Source: Bordetella genomosp. 9
Lineage (GTDB): Bacteria; Pseudomonadota; Gammaproteobacteria; Burkholderiales; Burkholderiaceae_B
DNA length: 64,000 bases
NCBI RefSeq assembly: GCF_002261425.1
Contig: NZ_NEVJ01000002.1
Span: 1,054,001 to 1,118,000 of the forward strand
Reading direction: 5' to 3'
Shown here: positions 1 through 9,200 of the stretch, piece by piece
Layout: each line of letters starts with the position of its first letter
Numbering within the stretch: the stretch's first letter is position 1
The notes under the pieces: model-generated
What the model was told of the DNA's origin: nothing
Databases searched by the model: none
Seen by the model: only the letters and a program-made list of their open reading frames with translations
Position numbers and translations under genes: made by a program

Positions 1-637
1 GCACCTTGGTCGCCGCGACGGCGTCCGGCGCGGTCAGCATGAAGGTATCGACCAGGGCCGCGATCCGCATGTCCAGCGAATCCGGCTCGGACAGGCCATG
101 CACGAAGCCGATGCGCCAGGCCTCGCCGGCGCTGAAGGTTTCCCCGGTCAGGAACCAGCGCGTGGCGTCGCGCGGGCTCATGGTCCGCAGCACGTAGGGC
201 GCGATGATGGACGGGATCAGTCCCAGCCGGGTTTCCGGCAGGGCGAAACTCGCCTGTGACGACGCGATGGCGATATCGCAGGCGGCGGCCAATCCCATGC
301 CCATCCCCATGCAGGCGCCATGCAGGCGCACGATGGTCGGCTTGGGACAGCGGTATATCGTCTCGAGCATGGCCGCGCAGGCCCGGGCATCGGCATGGAT
401 GGCGGATTCGCCGGCGCGCGCGATTTCGCGCTGCCAGGACTCGTCGGCCCCGCAGCAGAACGCGATGCCCCGGGCGGCCAGGACGATGGCGCGCACTTGG
501 CTGTCGTCGGCCAGGCCGGCGTAGGTGGTCCTGAGTTCCTCGACCATCTGCCCATCCATGGCGTTGCGAACGTCCGGACGCGACAGCCATACCACCGCGG
601 CCTGGGGCTTGTGCTCGATTTCCAGCGTCTGCAGCAT
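1..637 (-). CDS. Enoyl-CoA hydratase/isomerase family protein, LiuC-like (3' truncated by window)
   Basis: Reading leftward from an ATG at 637-635, the frame stays open to the window edge (about 212 codons, C-terminus missing). The crotonase fold is recognisable: an oxyanion-hole segment with 'FCCGADESW', then '[21 protein letters not shown]', then '[13 protein letters not shown]'. The glutamate in 'LPETRLG' matches the second catalytic Glu of rat enoyl-CoA hydratase. The position of the first catalytic Glu (GGGCELA) is Gly here (GMGLA), as I recall for bacterial methylglutaconyl-CoA hydratases of leucine/isovalerate catabolism (LiuC). The product probably hydrates a branched or unsaturated acyl-CoA in the cytoplasm. 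The usual GGG stretch is replaced by MGMGMG. The family is secure; the substrate is inferred. The gene is divergent from the ABC-F gene. Confidence 0.85.
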   Translation of the reverse strand, partial: MLQTLEIEHKPQAAVVWLSRPDVRNAMDGQMVEELRTTYAGLADDSQVRAIVLAARGIAFCCGADESWQREIARAGESAIHADARACAAMLETIYRCPKPTIVRLHGACMGMGMGLAAACDIAIASSQASFALPETRLGLIPSIIAPYVLRTMSPRDATRWFLTGETFSAGEAWRIGFVHGLSEPDSLDMRIAALVDTFMLTAPDAVAATKV

Positions 638-949
638 GATGTGGCCCTCAACGATGCCTGCCAGCCCCGCGCCGGCGGCCCGGCGCAAGGCGGCCGGGCT
701 CTCGCTCGCATTACATCCCCGTTGCGCAGCCTTGACAATCAGCGGGCGGGGATTAATCCAAATGTCGCCATCTTCGGGCCCGATCCGGCGAATCAGGGAC
801 GCGTCACGCCGTGCCTTTCGGCCATTCCGGGCGCGTTTCCCGCAGGATCGGGGGGCATCACCCGTGCGGCCCGGGCGGGGGCGAAATATTCGCGGAATGC
901 CACTGCGAGTACACTGATGGGTTTCGTTCCGCCCCTTTGCAGACTCAAC
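638..949. other. Divergent intergenic region between hydratase and ybiT-like genes
   Basis: These 312 bases separate two divergent starts. A perfect TTGACA hexamer lies at 732-737 on the plus strand, but no convincing -10 follows at normal spacing (nearest AT-rich patch ATTAAT at 752-757). A TACACT hexamer at 910-915 sits close to the ybiT-like start without a matching -35. I see no coding sequence or RNA gene here. In-frame ATG codons upstream of 950 exist (e.g. 917) but give N-terminal extensions unlike the family. Confidence 0.4.
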
Positions 950-2554
950 GTGATATCCACAGCCAATCTCACCATCCAGTTCGGCCCCAAGCCCCTGTTC
1001 GAGAACGTCAGCGTCAAGTTCGGGGACGGCAACCGGTATGGACTGATCGGGGCCAACGGATCCGGCAAGTCCACCTTCATGAAAATCATCGGCGGCGACC
1101 TCGAGTCGTCGGCCGGCAGCGTCTCGCTTGAACCGGGCATGCGGCTGGGCAAGCTGCGCCAGGACCAGTTCGCCTTCGAGGACCAGCGGGTGCTGGACGT
1201 GGTGATGATGGGCCACACCGATATGTGGGCCGCCATGTCGGAACGCGACGCCATCTACGCCAACGCCGACGCGTCGGAAGAAGACTACATGCGCGCCGCG
1301 GACCTGGAAGCCAAGTTCGCCGAGTACGACGGCTATACGGCCGAGGCGCGCGCCGGCGAACTGCTGCTGGGCCTGGGCATCGCCGTCGACCAGCACAACC
1401 AGCCCATGCGGGAAATCGCCCCGGGCTGGAAGCTGCGCGTGCTGCTGGCGCAGGCGCTGTTTTCCAATCCGGACGTGCTGCTGCTGGACGAACCGACCAA
1501 CAACCTGGACATCAATACGATCCGCTGGCTGGAAGACGTGCTGAACGGCTACCAGAGCACGATGATCATCATCAGCCACGATCGCCATTTCCTGAACCAG
1601 GTCTGCACCCACATGGCCGACCTGGATTACCGCGAGATCCGCATCTATCCCGGCACCTACGACGACTACATGCTGGCTTCCACGCAGGCCCGCGAGCGGC
1701 TGTCGGCCAACAACGCCAAGGCCAAGGAGCGTATCGCCGAGCTGCAGGACTTCGTGCGCCGCTTCGCCGCCAACAAGTCCAAGTCGCGCCAGGCCACGTC
1801 GCGCCTGAAGCAGATCGACCGCATCAAGGCCGACCAGGTCGAAGTCAAGCCTTCGTCGCGCCAGAACCCGTACATCCGCTTCGAGCAGAACAAGGTCATG
1901 CACCGACTGGCCGTGACCGTCGACAACGTGTCCAAGGCCTACGACGCGCCTGTCATCCGCAAGTTCTCGGCGATGGTGGACGCGGGCGAGAAGATCGCCA
2001 TCGTCGGGGCGAACGGCGTGGGCAAGACCACGCTGCTGCGCCTGCTGGCGGGTGATCTCCAGCCGGATTCGGGGTCGATCAAATGGTCGGAAAACGCCGA
2101 CCTGGGCTATATGGCGCAGGACGTCTCCGACCAGTTCCAGCAGGAAGACATCAATCTGTTCGACTGGATGGATGACTATCGGCAGGCCGGCGACGACGAT
2201 CAGTCGGTGCGCTCGGCGCTGGGACGCTTGCTGTTTTCCGCCGACGACCTGCCCAAGGCGCCCAAGGTGCTGTCGGGCGGGGAAAAGAACCGCATGACGT
2301 TCGGGCGGCTGATGCTGGGCCGGCACAACGTGCTGCTGCTGGACGAGCCGACCAACCACCTGGATATGGAATCGATCGAATCGCTGCAGTTCGCGCTGGA
2401 AAAATTCCAGGGCACGCTGTTTTTCGTGTCGCACGACCGCGAGTTCGTGTCGGGACTGGCGACGCGGGTGATCGAAATCCTGCCGGACGGTGAAATCGTC
2501 GACTATCGCGGCGGCTACGAGGATTATCTGGCGTCGCGCGGCATCAACCCCTGA
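950..2554 (+). CDS. ybiT: ABC-F family ATPase, YbiT-like
   Basis: A soluble tandem ABC ATPase of 534 residues with no membrane segments. ABC-F proteins act on ribosomes, relieving stalling, rather than as transporters. The first ABC domain has Walker A 'GANGSGKST', the degenerate signature '[11 protein letters not shown]' typical of YbiT, and Walker B '[11 protein letters not shown]'. A charged interdomain linker follows (about residues 240-300). The second domain has 'GANGVGKTT', 'LSGGEKNR' and 'DEPTNHLD'. The start is a GTG at 950, giving '[17 protein letters not shown]', which aligns with the N-terminus of E. coli YbiT (about 530 aa). The ATG at 917 would add 11 residues and is the alternative. 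The gene stands alone; the MFS gene starts 136 bases downstream. Family assignment is firm; the cellular role is by homology. Confidence 0.9.
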   Translation: MISTANLTIQFGPKPLFENVSVKFGDGNRYGLIGANGSGKSTFMKIIGGDLESSAGSVSLEPGMRLGKLRQDQFAFEDQRVLDVVMMGHTDMWAAMSERDAIYANADASEEDYMRAADLEAKFAEYDGYTAEARAGELLLGLGIAVDQHNQPMREIAPGWKLRVLLAQALFSNPDVLLLDEPTNNLDINTIRWLEDVLNGYQSTMIIISHDRHFLNQVCTHMADLDYREIRIYPGTYDDYMLASTQARERLSANNAKAKERIAELQDFVRRFAANKSKSRQATSRLKQIDRIKADQVEVKPSSRQNPYIRFEQNKVMHRLAVTVDNVSKAYDAPVIRKFSAMVDAGEKIAIVGANGVGKTTLLRLLAGDLQPDSGSIKWSENADLGYMAQDVSDQFQQEDINLFDWMDDYRQAGDDDQSVRSALGRLLFSADDLPKAPKVLSGGEKNRMTFGRLMLGRHNVLLLDEPTNHLDMESIESLQFALEKFQGTLFFVSHDREFVSGLATRVIEILPDGEIVDYRGGYEDYLASRGINP

Positions 2555-2690
2555 GCCGGCGTTGCCGGGATAACACGGTTGGCCCGGCAAGGCGGCGTCC
2601 GGGCGGCCCTGACCGGCCTTCAAGCGGCCGCCTGCGGGATGGCTGGGTTACACTAGGGAAAACCCTCGGTCGCTGTTTTTCCCCCGTACT

Positions 2691-3965
2691 ATGTCCTCCG
2701 CCACCGCCAGACCCGGCAGGCAGCCGGCGGCCCATGCCGTCACGCTGCAAGTCATCTCCATCGTTTTCTTCACCTTCCTGTGCTACCTGGTCATCGGCCT
2801 GCCGATGGCGGTGCTGCCGGGCTACGTCCATGGCGACCTGGGCTACGGGTCGGTACTGGCGGGCGTGGTGATCAGCGTGCAGTACGTCGCCACGCTGTTG
2901 AGCCGTTCCCATGCGGGGCGCATGGCCGACACGGTCGGCCCCAAGCAGACGGTATTGATCGGACTGGCGGCCTGTGCCGCGAGCGGCGTGTTCCTGTTGC
3001 TGGCCTATGTGCTGGCCGACCGGCCGGCGCTGAGCCTGACCGCGTTGATCGTCGGGCGGCTGGTCCTGGGGTTCGGCGAAAGCTGGGTCGGCACGGGCAG
3101 TATCACCTGGGGCATAGGCCGCGTCGGCGCGACCCATACGGCCAAGGTGATTTCCTGGAACGGCATCAGCACCTACGGGGCGCTGGCCATCGGCGCGCCG
3201 TTGGGCGTGCAGCTGCAGTCGCATTGGGGTTTCGGCGCCGTGGGCGGCGCGGTGCTGGCGGCCGGCCTGCTGGGCCTGGCGTTGGCCGCGCCGCGTGCGC
3301 GCGTGGCGGTGGTGGGCGGGGCGCGCATGGCGTTTTCCCAGGTCGTGGCGCGCGTGCTGCCGCATGGCCTGGCGCTGGGGCTGGCGTCGGTGGGCTTCGG
3401 GTCGATCGCCGCCTTCGTCACGCTGTACTACGCCTTTCACCATTGGGACGGCGCGGCGCTGTCGCTCAGCGTGTTCGGCTGCTTTTTCATCGGCGCGCGC
3501 CTGTTGCTGGGCAGCACCATCGGGCGCTTCGGCGGGTTCCGGGTGGCCATTGCTTCCATCAGCGTGGAGATCATCGGCCTGCTGCTGCTGTGGCTGGCGA
3601 GCGCGCCCTGGATGGCGCTGGCCGGCGCCGCGCTGACGGGTTTCGGTTTTTCGCTGGTATTCCCGTCGGTAGGCGTGGAAGCCGTCAATCGCGTGCCGCC
3701 CGGCAATCGGGGCGCGGCGCTGGGGGCGTATTCGGCTTTCCTGGATCTGTCGCTGGGTATCACCGGTCCCGTGGCCGGGCTGATCGTGACGGGTTTCGGC
3801 TATCCGGCGATCTTCCTGTTCGCGGCGTTGTCGGCCGCCATCGCAATCTGCATCGCGCTGGCATTGCAGCGTGGCGCGCGCGCCGCGGCGACGGGCGGGC
3901 AGGCCGTGGCGGCATCCCAAGCCGTGGCGGTCGCCGGCCAGCCCGTGCCGGCGGGCGGCGACTGA
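2691..3965 (+). CDS. yhhS: MFS transporter, YhhS/YfcJ-like
   Basis: A 424-residue inner-membrane carrier with about 12 hydrophobic helices, of the major facilitator superfamily. The first helices ('[20 protein letters not shown]', then '[20 protein letters not shown]') closely resemble E. coli YhhS, and the cytoplasmic A-motif loop is present as '[10 protein letters not shown]'. This subfamily is annotated as drug or small-molecule efflux; the substrate cannot be read from sequence. The C-terminal tail (about 30 residues) is Ala/Val/Gly-rich and likely disordered. The stop is followed one base later by the IMPACT gene, so the two are probably co-transcribed, although no functional link is known. 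Confidence 0.88.
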   Translation: MSSATARPGRQPAAHAVTLQVISIVFFTFLCYLVIGLPMAVLPGYVHGDLGYGSVLAGVVISVQYVATLLSRSHAGRMADTVGPKQTVLIGLAACAASGVFLLLAYVLADRPALSLTALIVGRLVLGFGESWVGTGSITWGIGRVGATHTAKVISWNGISTYGALAIGAPLGVQLQSHWGFGAVGGAVLAAGLLGLALAAPRARVAVVGGARMAFSQVVARVLPHGLALGLASVGFGSIAAFVTLYYAFHHWDGAALSLSVFGCFFIGARLLLGSTIGRFGGFRVAIASISVEIIGLLLLWLASAPWMALAGAALTGFGFSLVFPSVGVEAVNRVPPGNRGAALGAYSAFLDLSLGITGPVAGLIVTGFGYPAIFLFAALSAAIAICIALALQRGARAAATGGQAVAASQAVAVAGQPVPAGGD

Positions 3966-3966
3966 C

Positions 3967-4563
3967 ATGCCCAGCACGCTGGCCGCGCCGCATGACTACC
4001 GGGAAACGATCAAGAAAAGCGTTTTCCTGGCGCATGCGGGCCGGGTCGGCGACGTGGATGCGGCGATGGCCTTCATCGCCGCGCATTCCGATCCGGGTGC
4101 GACGCACAACTGCTGGGCCTACCGTATCGGCGCGGCCTATCGGTTCAGCGATGACGGCGAGCCGGGGGGCACCGCCGGACGGCCCATGCTGCAGGCCATC
4201 GACGGCCAGGATTGCGACCGCGTCGCGGTGGTGGTGACGCGCTGGTACGGCGGCATCAACCTGGGGACGGGCGGGCTGGCGCGCGCCTATGGCGGCGCGG
4301 CCGCCAACTGCCTGCGGCTGGCGCCGCGGGTGGAGATCATCGACACGGTCACCGCGACCTGCGCGTGCGCCTATGCCGATCTGCAGCATCTGAAGGCGCG
4401 CCTGGCGCAGGCGGGCGCGACGGTGACGGCCGAGGTGTTCGACGGGCAGGGCGTGACGCTGACCTTGTCCGTGCCGCGGCTGGCGCTGGACGGCTTGAAC
4501 GCGTGGTTCGTGAACTTCACGCGAGGGCAGGGCGCGTTGCGCATCGACGCGCAACGCGGGTGA
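3967..4563 (+). CDS. yigZ: IMPACT/YigZ family protein
   Basis: A 198-residue protein of the UPF0029/IMPACT family. The diagnostic core is 'FSDDGEPGGTAGRPMLQAI' followed by 'VVVVTRWYGGINLGTGGLARAY', which matches E. coli YigZ. The family has a ribosomal-protein-S5-like N-terminal domain and a smaller C-terminal domain. The eukaryotic member inhibits the Gcn2 activator, and the bacterial role is unclear. The ATG at 3967 is chosen because it follows the MFS stop by one base and places 'YRETIKKSVFLAHAG' at the N-terminus as in homologues. An upstream in-frame start at 3871 would overlap the MFS gene by 95 bases. Confidence 0.9.
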   Translation: MPSTLAAPHDYRETIKKSVFLAHAGRVGDVDAAMAFIAAHSDPGATHNCWAYRIGAAYRFSDDGEPGGTAGRPMLQAIDGQDCDRVAVVVTRWYGGINLGTGGLARAYGGAAANCLRLAPRVEIIDTVTATCACAYADLQHLKARLAQAGATVTAEVFDGQGVTLTLSVPRLALDGLNAWFVNFTRGQGALRIDAQRG

Positions 4564-4593
4564 CCCGGTGCGGCGTGCTCAGGCGCGGCCGGC

Positions 4594-4983
4594 TCAGGCC
4601 TGGTTGCCGTCGGCGTCCTGGCCTTCCTGGGCGGCGGCGATGTCCTGGTGGACCTTCTCCATATCCAGCTCTTTCACCTTGGCCAGCAGCTCGTTCAGCT
4701 GGCCAGCCGACAGCGCGCCCGGTTGCGAAAACAGCAGCACCTGCTCGCGGAATACCATCAGGGTGGGAATGGAGCGGATGCCCAGCGCGCCGGCCAGCTC
4801 CTGCTCGACGTCCGTGTTGACCTTGGCGAAGGTCACATCGGGATGTTCTTCCGAGGCTTTCTCGAAGACGGGCGCGAAGCCGCGACAGGGGCCGCACCAC
4901 GGCGCCCAGAAGTCGACGATCAATGTGCCTTCCGGCTTGATGGCTTCCTGGAAGGATTCCTTGTTCAGTTCGACGATGCTCAT
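4594..4983 (-). CDS. Thioredoxin-family protein
   Basis: A 129-residue cytoplasmic thioredoxin. The active site 'WAPWCGPC' places the redox cysteines at residues 30 and 33, the cis-proline region is 'IRSIPTLMVF', and the fold is otherwise complete. There is no signal peptide. The ATG at 4983 gives 'MSIVELNKESF'; an upstream in-frame ATG (5070) would add a low-complexity extension unlike thioredoxins. The C-terminal 25 residues extend past the canonical fold and are charged and Ala/Gln-rich. It would act as a general protein-disulfide reductant; a specific partner cannot be inferred. It converges on the IMPACT gene 30 bases away. Confidence 0.9.
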   Translation of the reverse strand: MSIVELNKESFQEAIKPEGTLIVDFWAPWCGPCRGFAPVFEKASEEHPDVTFAKVNTDVEQELAGALGIRSIPTLMVFREQVLLFSQPGALSAGQLNELLAKVKELDMEKVHQDIAAAQEGQDADGNQA

Positions 4984-5084
4984 TCGATACGTCCTTGCCG
5001 TGCTTGCGCGCGGCGCCTGCGAGCCCCCGCGGGCTCTGGGTGATAGGGCCACGCCGGACGGCGCGGCCATGTTGCTGCTCGGTG

Positions 5085-6119
5085 CTACTGCGCGACAGCC
5101 GCGCCGGATCGCGTTCCCTGCGCCGCCGCCTGCTTGATCGACGCCACGATCTCATAGGAACGCAGCCGGTCGGCCGGGTCGTAGAAATCGGAAACGATCA
5201 TGACTTCATCCGCCTGCGTGCGGGCGATCAGCGCTTCCAGTTCACGCTTGACGGTTTCGGGACCGCCCACGATGGACGCGCCCAGGCGCTGCTGGACCGC
5301 GGCCTGTTCCCACTGGTCCCACAGGCCCGACATATCGTCCACCGGGGGCTGCAATTGCAGCCTGTGCCCGCGCACCACGGACAGGAATTTCTGCTGCTGC
5401 GTGGTGGACTGCCGCTGGGCTTCCGCGTCCGTATCGGCGGCGATGATGGGCACGCCGATCATGGAGTAAGGCCGGTCCAGGACGTCCGACGGCTGGAACA
5501 GGTGGCGATACAGCTGCATCGCCGCCATGCCTTCCGGCGAAAAATGGCCGGCGAACGAAAAGGGCAGGCCCAGCTGCGCCGCCAGGCGCGCGCTGAAGTC
5601 GCTGGACCCCAGCAGCCAGATCGGCACGTTCAAGCCTTCGCCTGGAATGGCGCGTACCGCCTGCGTGGGATGCGCGGGCCGGAAGTACGCGCGCAGCTCT
5701 TCCAGCTGCGTCGGAAAATTCATGCCGCTGCGCGGATCGCGGCCCAGCGCGCGCTGCGTCAGGCCGTCGCTGCCGGGCGCGCGGCCCAGGCCCAGGTCGA
5801 TACGGCCCGGGAACAGCGATTCCAGGGTGCCGAACTGTTCCGCGATGATCAGCGACGCGTGATTGGGCAACATGACGCCGCCAGAACCCACACGGATGGT
5901 ATGGGTATGCGCCGCCACGTGGCCGATCAGCACGGCGGTCGCGCTGCTGGCGATGCCGTTGATGTTGTGGTGTTCGGCCAGCCAGAAGCGGTTATAGCCC
6001 AGGGACTCGACGTGCCTGGCCAGCTCGACGGTGTTGCGAAATGCGTCCGCCGCGGTGCGGCCTTGCGCGATGGGCGCGAGGTCCAGGACCGATAGCGGGA
6101 TTTCTGACAAGGGTTTCAT
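5085..6119 (-). CDS. LLM-class (luciferase-like) flavin-dependent monooxygenase
   Basis: A 344-residue protein of the bacterial-luciferase-like superfamily, MsnO8/YhbW type. Its signature runs '[10 protein letters not shown]', '[20 protein letters not shown]', '[20 protein letters not shown]', '[14 protein letters not shown]' and '[16 protein letters not shown]'. Such enzymes use reduced FMN or F420 and oxygen to oxidise a small substrate, which cannot be predicted here. The start is the ATG at 6119; the frame continues far upstream but runs across the divergent arfB gene. It shares a 126-bp divergent intergenic region with arfB. Confidence 0.88.
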   Translation of the reverse strand: MKPLSEIPLSVLDLAPIAQGRTAADAFRNTVELARHVESLGYNRFWLAEHHNINGIASSATAVLIGHVAAHTHTIRVGSGGVMLPNHASLIIAEQFGTLESLFPGRIDLGLGRAPGSDGLTQRALGRDPRSGMNFPTQLEELRAYFRPAHPTQAVRAIPGEGLNVPIWLLGSSDFSARLAAQLGLPFSFAGHFSPEGMAAMQLYRHLFQPSDVLDRPYSMIGVPIIAADTDAEAQRQSTTQQQKFLSVVRGHRLQLQPPVDDMSGLWDQWEQAAVQQRLGASIVGGPETVKRELEALIARTQADEVMIVSDFYDPADRLRSYEIVASIKQAAAQGTRSGAAVAQ

Positions 6120-6245
6120 GGTTTTCCTCACGCCATATACATGGGGCAGTGTATCGACGATTTCAACCGCCCGGCCTAGCAACCTTGCCGCCGGCCGGGT
6201 TGTAAGGGGTGACGTCAGGCGTGGGAAATGCGTAGACTCGCGGCC

Positions 6246-6665
6246 ATGATTCAGATCTCGAACACCCTTTACCTGGACGAACGCGAAGTCGAGTTCAGCA
6301 TGATCCGCGCGCAGGGGGCGGGCGGCCAGAACGTCAACAAGGTGTCCAGCGCCGTGCATCTGCGCTTCGATATCCGCGCGTCTTCCCTGCCGGACGCCAT
6401 CAAGCAGGCCTTGCTGGACAGTGGCGACCGCCGCATCACGAAGGACGGCGTCGCGGTGATCAAGGCGCAGACGCACCGCAGCCAGGACAAGAATCGCGAC
6501 GAGGCGATCGCGCGGCTGGCGGGCATGATCGCGGCCGCGTCGCGGCCGGTGATACCGCGCAAGGCCACGCGGCCCACGCGGGCGTCGCAGCAGCGCCGCG
6601 TGCAGCGCAAGGTGCGGCACGGGCAGGTCAAGCAGCTCAGGGGAAAGATCGCCGACGGCGGCTGA
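6246..6665 (+). CDS. arfB: Alternative ribosome-rescue peptidyl-tRNA hydrolase ArfB
   Basis: A 139-residue release-factor homologue. The catalytic GGQ lies at residues 26-28 within '[20 protein letters not shown]', preceded by 'VEFSMI'. The C-terminal tail is strongly basic ('[18 protein letters not shown]'), as needed to enter the empty mRNA channel of stalled ribosomes. ArfB (YaeJ) hydrolyses peptidyl-tRNA on non-stop ribosomes independently of a stop codon. Length and both ends match the family (about 140 aa). The gene is monocistronic and divergent from the monooxygenase. Confidence 0.94.
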   Translation: MIQISNTLYLDEREVEFSMIRAQGAGGQNVNKVSSAVHLRFDIRASSLPDAIKQALLDSGDRRITKDGVAVIKAQTHRSQDKNRDEAIARLAGMIAAASRPVIPRKATRPTRASQQRRVQRKVRHGQVKQLRGKIADGG

Positions 6666-6692
6666 TCGACATCAACCGTGGGCTGGGGATCG

Positions 6693-6722
6693 CCGCGGTG
6701 CCGCGCTTGCCTGGCACCGCGG
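6693..6722. terminator. Hairpin between converging arfB and small secreted protein gene
   Basis: A perfect 10-bp inverted repeat (CCGCGGTGCC ... GGCACCGCGG) with a 10-nt loop sits 27 bases after arfB and 19 bases beyond the stop of the convergent gene. It lacks a T-run on either strand, so it may be a weak bidirectional terminator or an RNA 3'-end stabiliser. Confidence 0.4.
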
Positions 6723-6741
6723 TGTGGGGCTCAAGTCCCCG

Positions 6742-7161
6742 CTACCATTCGAAGCCGATGCGGTCGTGGGATCCCTTGCTGACCGTGGCCTGGCGGGTCA
6801 TCGTCTTGCCATCGTTGGTCGCCGTGATCTTGTAGGTGCCCGGCGGCAGCTTGACCAACAGGTAAGGGCCGCCCGTGGTGGTCTGCAAGACCGTCGCGCC
6901 CTTGCTGTCGGTGATGGTGACCGGTATGTCGGCGGTGTAGTCGTTCTGCCCATCCCGGCGCTTCGCGAACACCATGGACAGCGAGTAGTCTTTTTGCGCG
7001 GCCTTCATGGACGTCGATTCGTCCAGGCCGATCCCGCCGGTCACGAACTGGACGTTGCCTTGCTGCTGCACGGGCGGCATATCGGCATATGCGGCGGAGA
7101 GCCCGGCGCCGAACATAAGCATCGCGGCCAGCGAGCGGCGGAAGCGGATTGTTTTCATCAT
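6742..7161 (-). CDS. Small secreted protein with carboxypeptidase-regulatory-like domain
   Basis: A 139-residue protein with a clear Sec signal peptide: basic 'MMKTIRFRRS', a hydrophobic stretch, and likely cleavage after 'LSAAYA'. The mature part includes 'YTADIPVTITDSKGATVLQ', 'GPYLLVKLPPGTYKITAT' and 'GKTMTRQATV', a beta-sandwich pattern seen in carboxypeptidase-regulatory or prealbumin-like domains. It is therefore probably periplasmic. There is a good Shine-Dalgarno (TAGGAG) just upstream of two consecutive ATG codons (7161 and 7158); either may be used. No enzyme motif is visible and the function is unknown. Confidence 0.75.
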   Translation of the reverse strand: MMKTIRFRRSLAAMLMFGAGLSAAYADMPPVQQQGNVQFVTGGIGLDESTSMKAAQKDYSLSMVFAKRRDGQNDYTADIPVTITDSKGATVLQTTTGGPYLLVKLPPGTYKITATNDGKTMTRQATVSKGSHDRIGFEW

Positions 7162-7374
7162 TCTGCTCCTACGAGACGGTTCATAAGTATCCCTTAGCCT
7201 GGGACCGGACGCACGGCGGGAGCGCGATCGCTCATCGCCGCGCGCTTAGCTTTGAGTCGCCATAAGCGTTGAAGTTCTGCGATGGATACTCGCCGTCGAC
7301 GTTCCGCTTGTGCGCGACCCGCGTCGGCCATAGCAAGATACCTGCCCGAGGGCAGGTTCCTGATGACGTTTATC

Positions 7375-7405
7375 AAAAACGCCGCGCACCCGGCCGCCGG
7401 CCGGG
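7375..7405 (-). terminator. Possible weak terminator after the isochorismatase-fold gene
   Basis: Reading leftward from the stop at 7422, a 7-bp GC stem (CCCGGCC/GGCCGGG, 7389-7405, 3-nt loop) is followed about 10 nt later by a run of five T's. The distance is longer than ideal. A second short hairpin (CCTGCC-CGAG-GGCAGG, 7341-7356) follows. The rest of 7162-7421 shows nothing else I can support. Confidence 0.35.
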
Positions 7406-7421
7406 CTGCCTAGGTCCGCGA

Positions 7422-8069
7422 TCAGCTGTCCCGTGCGGTTTCCGACGCCGCTTTTTCGGGGTTGAAACCATCGAAGCTTTCGAAGACTTCCATGAATCCC
7501 GGAACGGTCGCCTCGCGCGCCCAGTCGCGCTGCAGTTCGCAATACATCTGCACCCGGCTGATCAGTTTCGCGCCCGCCTGCTCCATGCGGCGCAGCGCGG
7601 CCTCGTGCGCGGCGAGCGAAGTGCCCCCCACCGCGTCGACCGGCACATAGACTTCGTAGCCTTCCTGGATGGCGTCCAGGGCCGGGAAAGTCAGGCATGC
7701 CTCGGTCCAGAGGGCGGTCATGATGAGTTTGCGCCGGCCGATCGCCTTCACGGCCTGCTTGAAACCGGTGTCCTCCCAGCTGTTGATGGACGTCCGGTCG
7801 TAGGTCGGAAGGTGGCCGAGCACGTCCTGCAATGCCTGGATAGGCGGTTTGTTGCGGCCCGTGGCGATATTGACCGTCGAATGGACGATGGGCAGCTTGT
7901 AATGCACGGCCGCCCGGGCGGTGCTGACGATGTTGAACACCAGTTCGTCGCGTGGCATGGAACGGATCGACGACACCTGGATCGGTTGGTAGTCGATGAT
8001 GATGAAGGCCGAGTTCTCCGGCGTCAGCAGTTGATCGGTCTGGGCATTGCGGATTTGTTCACTGGGCAT
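7422..8069 (-). CDS. Isochorismatase-fold cysteine hydrolase, YcaC-like
   Basis: A 215-residue protein of the isochorismatase-like hydrolase superfamily. Putative catalytic Asp26 lies in 'AFIIIDYQP' and the nucleophilic Cys125 in 'TALWTEACLTFPALDA', a pattern characteristic of the YcaC branch; the family's cis-peptide/Lys region is less clear by eye. The start 'MPSEQIRNAQTDQLLTPENSA' (ATG 8069) fits homologues; an upstream ATG at 8120 would add 17 unlike residues. Substrates of YcaC proteins are mostly unknown (amidase or hydrolase activity on small carbonyl compounds). It is divergent from an AraC-type regulator, which probably controls it. Confidence 0.87.
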   Translation of the reverse strand: MPSEQIRNAQTDQLLTPENSAFIIIDYQPIQVSSIRSMPRDELVFNIVSTARAAVHYKLPIVHSTVNIATGRNKPPIQALQDVLGHLPTYDRTSINSWEDTGFKQAVKAIGRRKLIMTALWTEACLTFPALDAIQEGYEVYVPVDAVGGTSLAAHEAALRRMEQAGAKLISRVQMYCELQRDWAREATVPGFMEVFESFDGFNPEKAASETARDS

Positions 8070-8234
8070 ATTCACTCTTTTGATGTGGTGAGAGGATGGG
8101 TCATCGACGCATCGATGCACGCCTGCAAGGCAGCGAGCCGTGGCGCGTTAAGATGATCCGTTCGCGTCCAGTCACCAGCAATGGCTCCGCGCGCCATCGA
8201 TATGGCTCGGAGCGCCACCCGCGGCAGAGTTCCG

Positions 8235-9200
8235 ATGTCCAATGATCCAACCGTGCCCGTGTTTCGATGGAACACGGATGAAATTCCGGTCCACCATCGA
8301 TTCGATCAGTATGTCGAAATGGTCCGGAACAACCTGATCTGCGTGACGACCCGCTGCGAGGACCCGCGCCGGTTCAGGACCGACATGCAAGTGTCCGCGC
8401 TGGGTCGCCTGAAGGTGGCGTCGATCGCCGGTTCCGCCAAGCGATCGGCCCGCACGCTGGACAACATCAAGGCCAGCGGCGATCGCGCTTTTCATCTGGT
8501 GGCGGGGCGCAAGGCTTGGGAATTCGAATCCGGCGCGCAGCGGATCCGCCTGGGCGGGACGGACCTGGTCCTTATCGACACCGAGCGCGTATACGCGTCG
8601 CGCATGCCGGAGGACTTTCTCAACCACACCGTCTCCATTCCTCCCGCGATCATCCGGCAATGGCTGCCTGACGTGGACCGTATCGTCGGCATGAAGCTAC
8701 GCGGGGACAGCGGCTGGGGGCATATGTTGTCCAGCCTCGTCGACCAACTGGTCCAGCTCGACGCGGCGCAATTGCCTTTGCCTGCCGCCGTGTTCGAAGA
8801 CCAGCTCGGCGCGCTCGTCTCGCTGGCGGCCCCGCACGGCGCCGGCCGCGCCGTGATGCGCCAGGCGACACGGACCCAGTTGCGCGACAGGGTCGTCGAC
8901 GCGATACGCCAGCGTTGCACCGATGTCGGGCTGACGGCCTCGCAGGTGGCCGCCGACGCGGGCGTGTCTCCGCGCACGCTGCACAGGGTGCTGGCGGCGG
9001 GCGGCGAAACGTTTGGCGCCTTGCTGCTGGCCGCCAGAAGCGAAGTGGCCCACAGGATGCTCCTGTCGCCGCGGTTCGCCGAATACGTCATCGCCGACAT
9101 CGCATTTCGCGCGGGGTTCGCGGATGAATCGCATTTCAGCAGGACGATGCGCGCCCGCTATGGGCATCCGCCGGCGCGATTGCGCCGCATGCGATCCTAG
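8235..9200 (+). CDS. AraC-family transcriptional regulator
   Basis: A regulator of 321 residues counted from the ATG at 8235 ('MSNDPTVPVFRWNTDEIP'); an ATG at 8181 would add 18 residues. The N-terminal two thirds resembles the AraC-binding-like/cupin sensor of activators for small aromatic or amine catabolism. The C-terminal 100 residues hold the double helix-turn-helix: 'LTASQVAADAGVSPRTLHRVL' and 'YVIADIAFRAGFADESHFSRTMRARYG'. The divergent arrangement with the YcaC-like hydrolase suggests that gene is its target. Its stop overlaps the convergent NRDE gene stop by 4 bases. The effector is unknown. Confidence 0.88.
   Translation: MSNDPTVPVFRWNTDEIPVHHRFDQYVEMVRNNLICVTTRCEDPRRFRTDMQVSALGRLKVASIAGSAKRSARTLDNIKASGDRAFHLVAGRKAWEFESGAQRIRLGGTDLVLIDTERVYASRMPEDFLNHTVSIPPAIIRQWLPDVDRIVGMKLRGDSGWGHMLSSLVDQLVQLDAAQLPLPAAVFEDQLGALVSLAAPHGAGRAVMRQATRTQLRDRVVDAIRQRCTDVGLTASQVAADAGVSPRTLHRVLAAGGETFGALLLAARSEVAHRMLLSPRFAEYVIADIAFRAGFADESHFSRTMRARYGHPPARLRRMRS

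Noticed and set aside
7194..7376. 60-codon minus-strand frame between the secreted-protein and isochorismatase genes
   Set aside because: No Shine-Dalgarno, no recognisable motif, Arg-rich composition; insufficient support.
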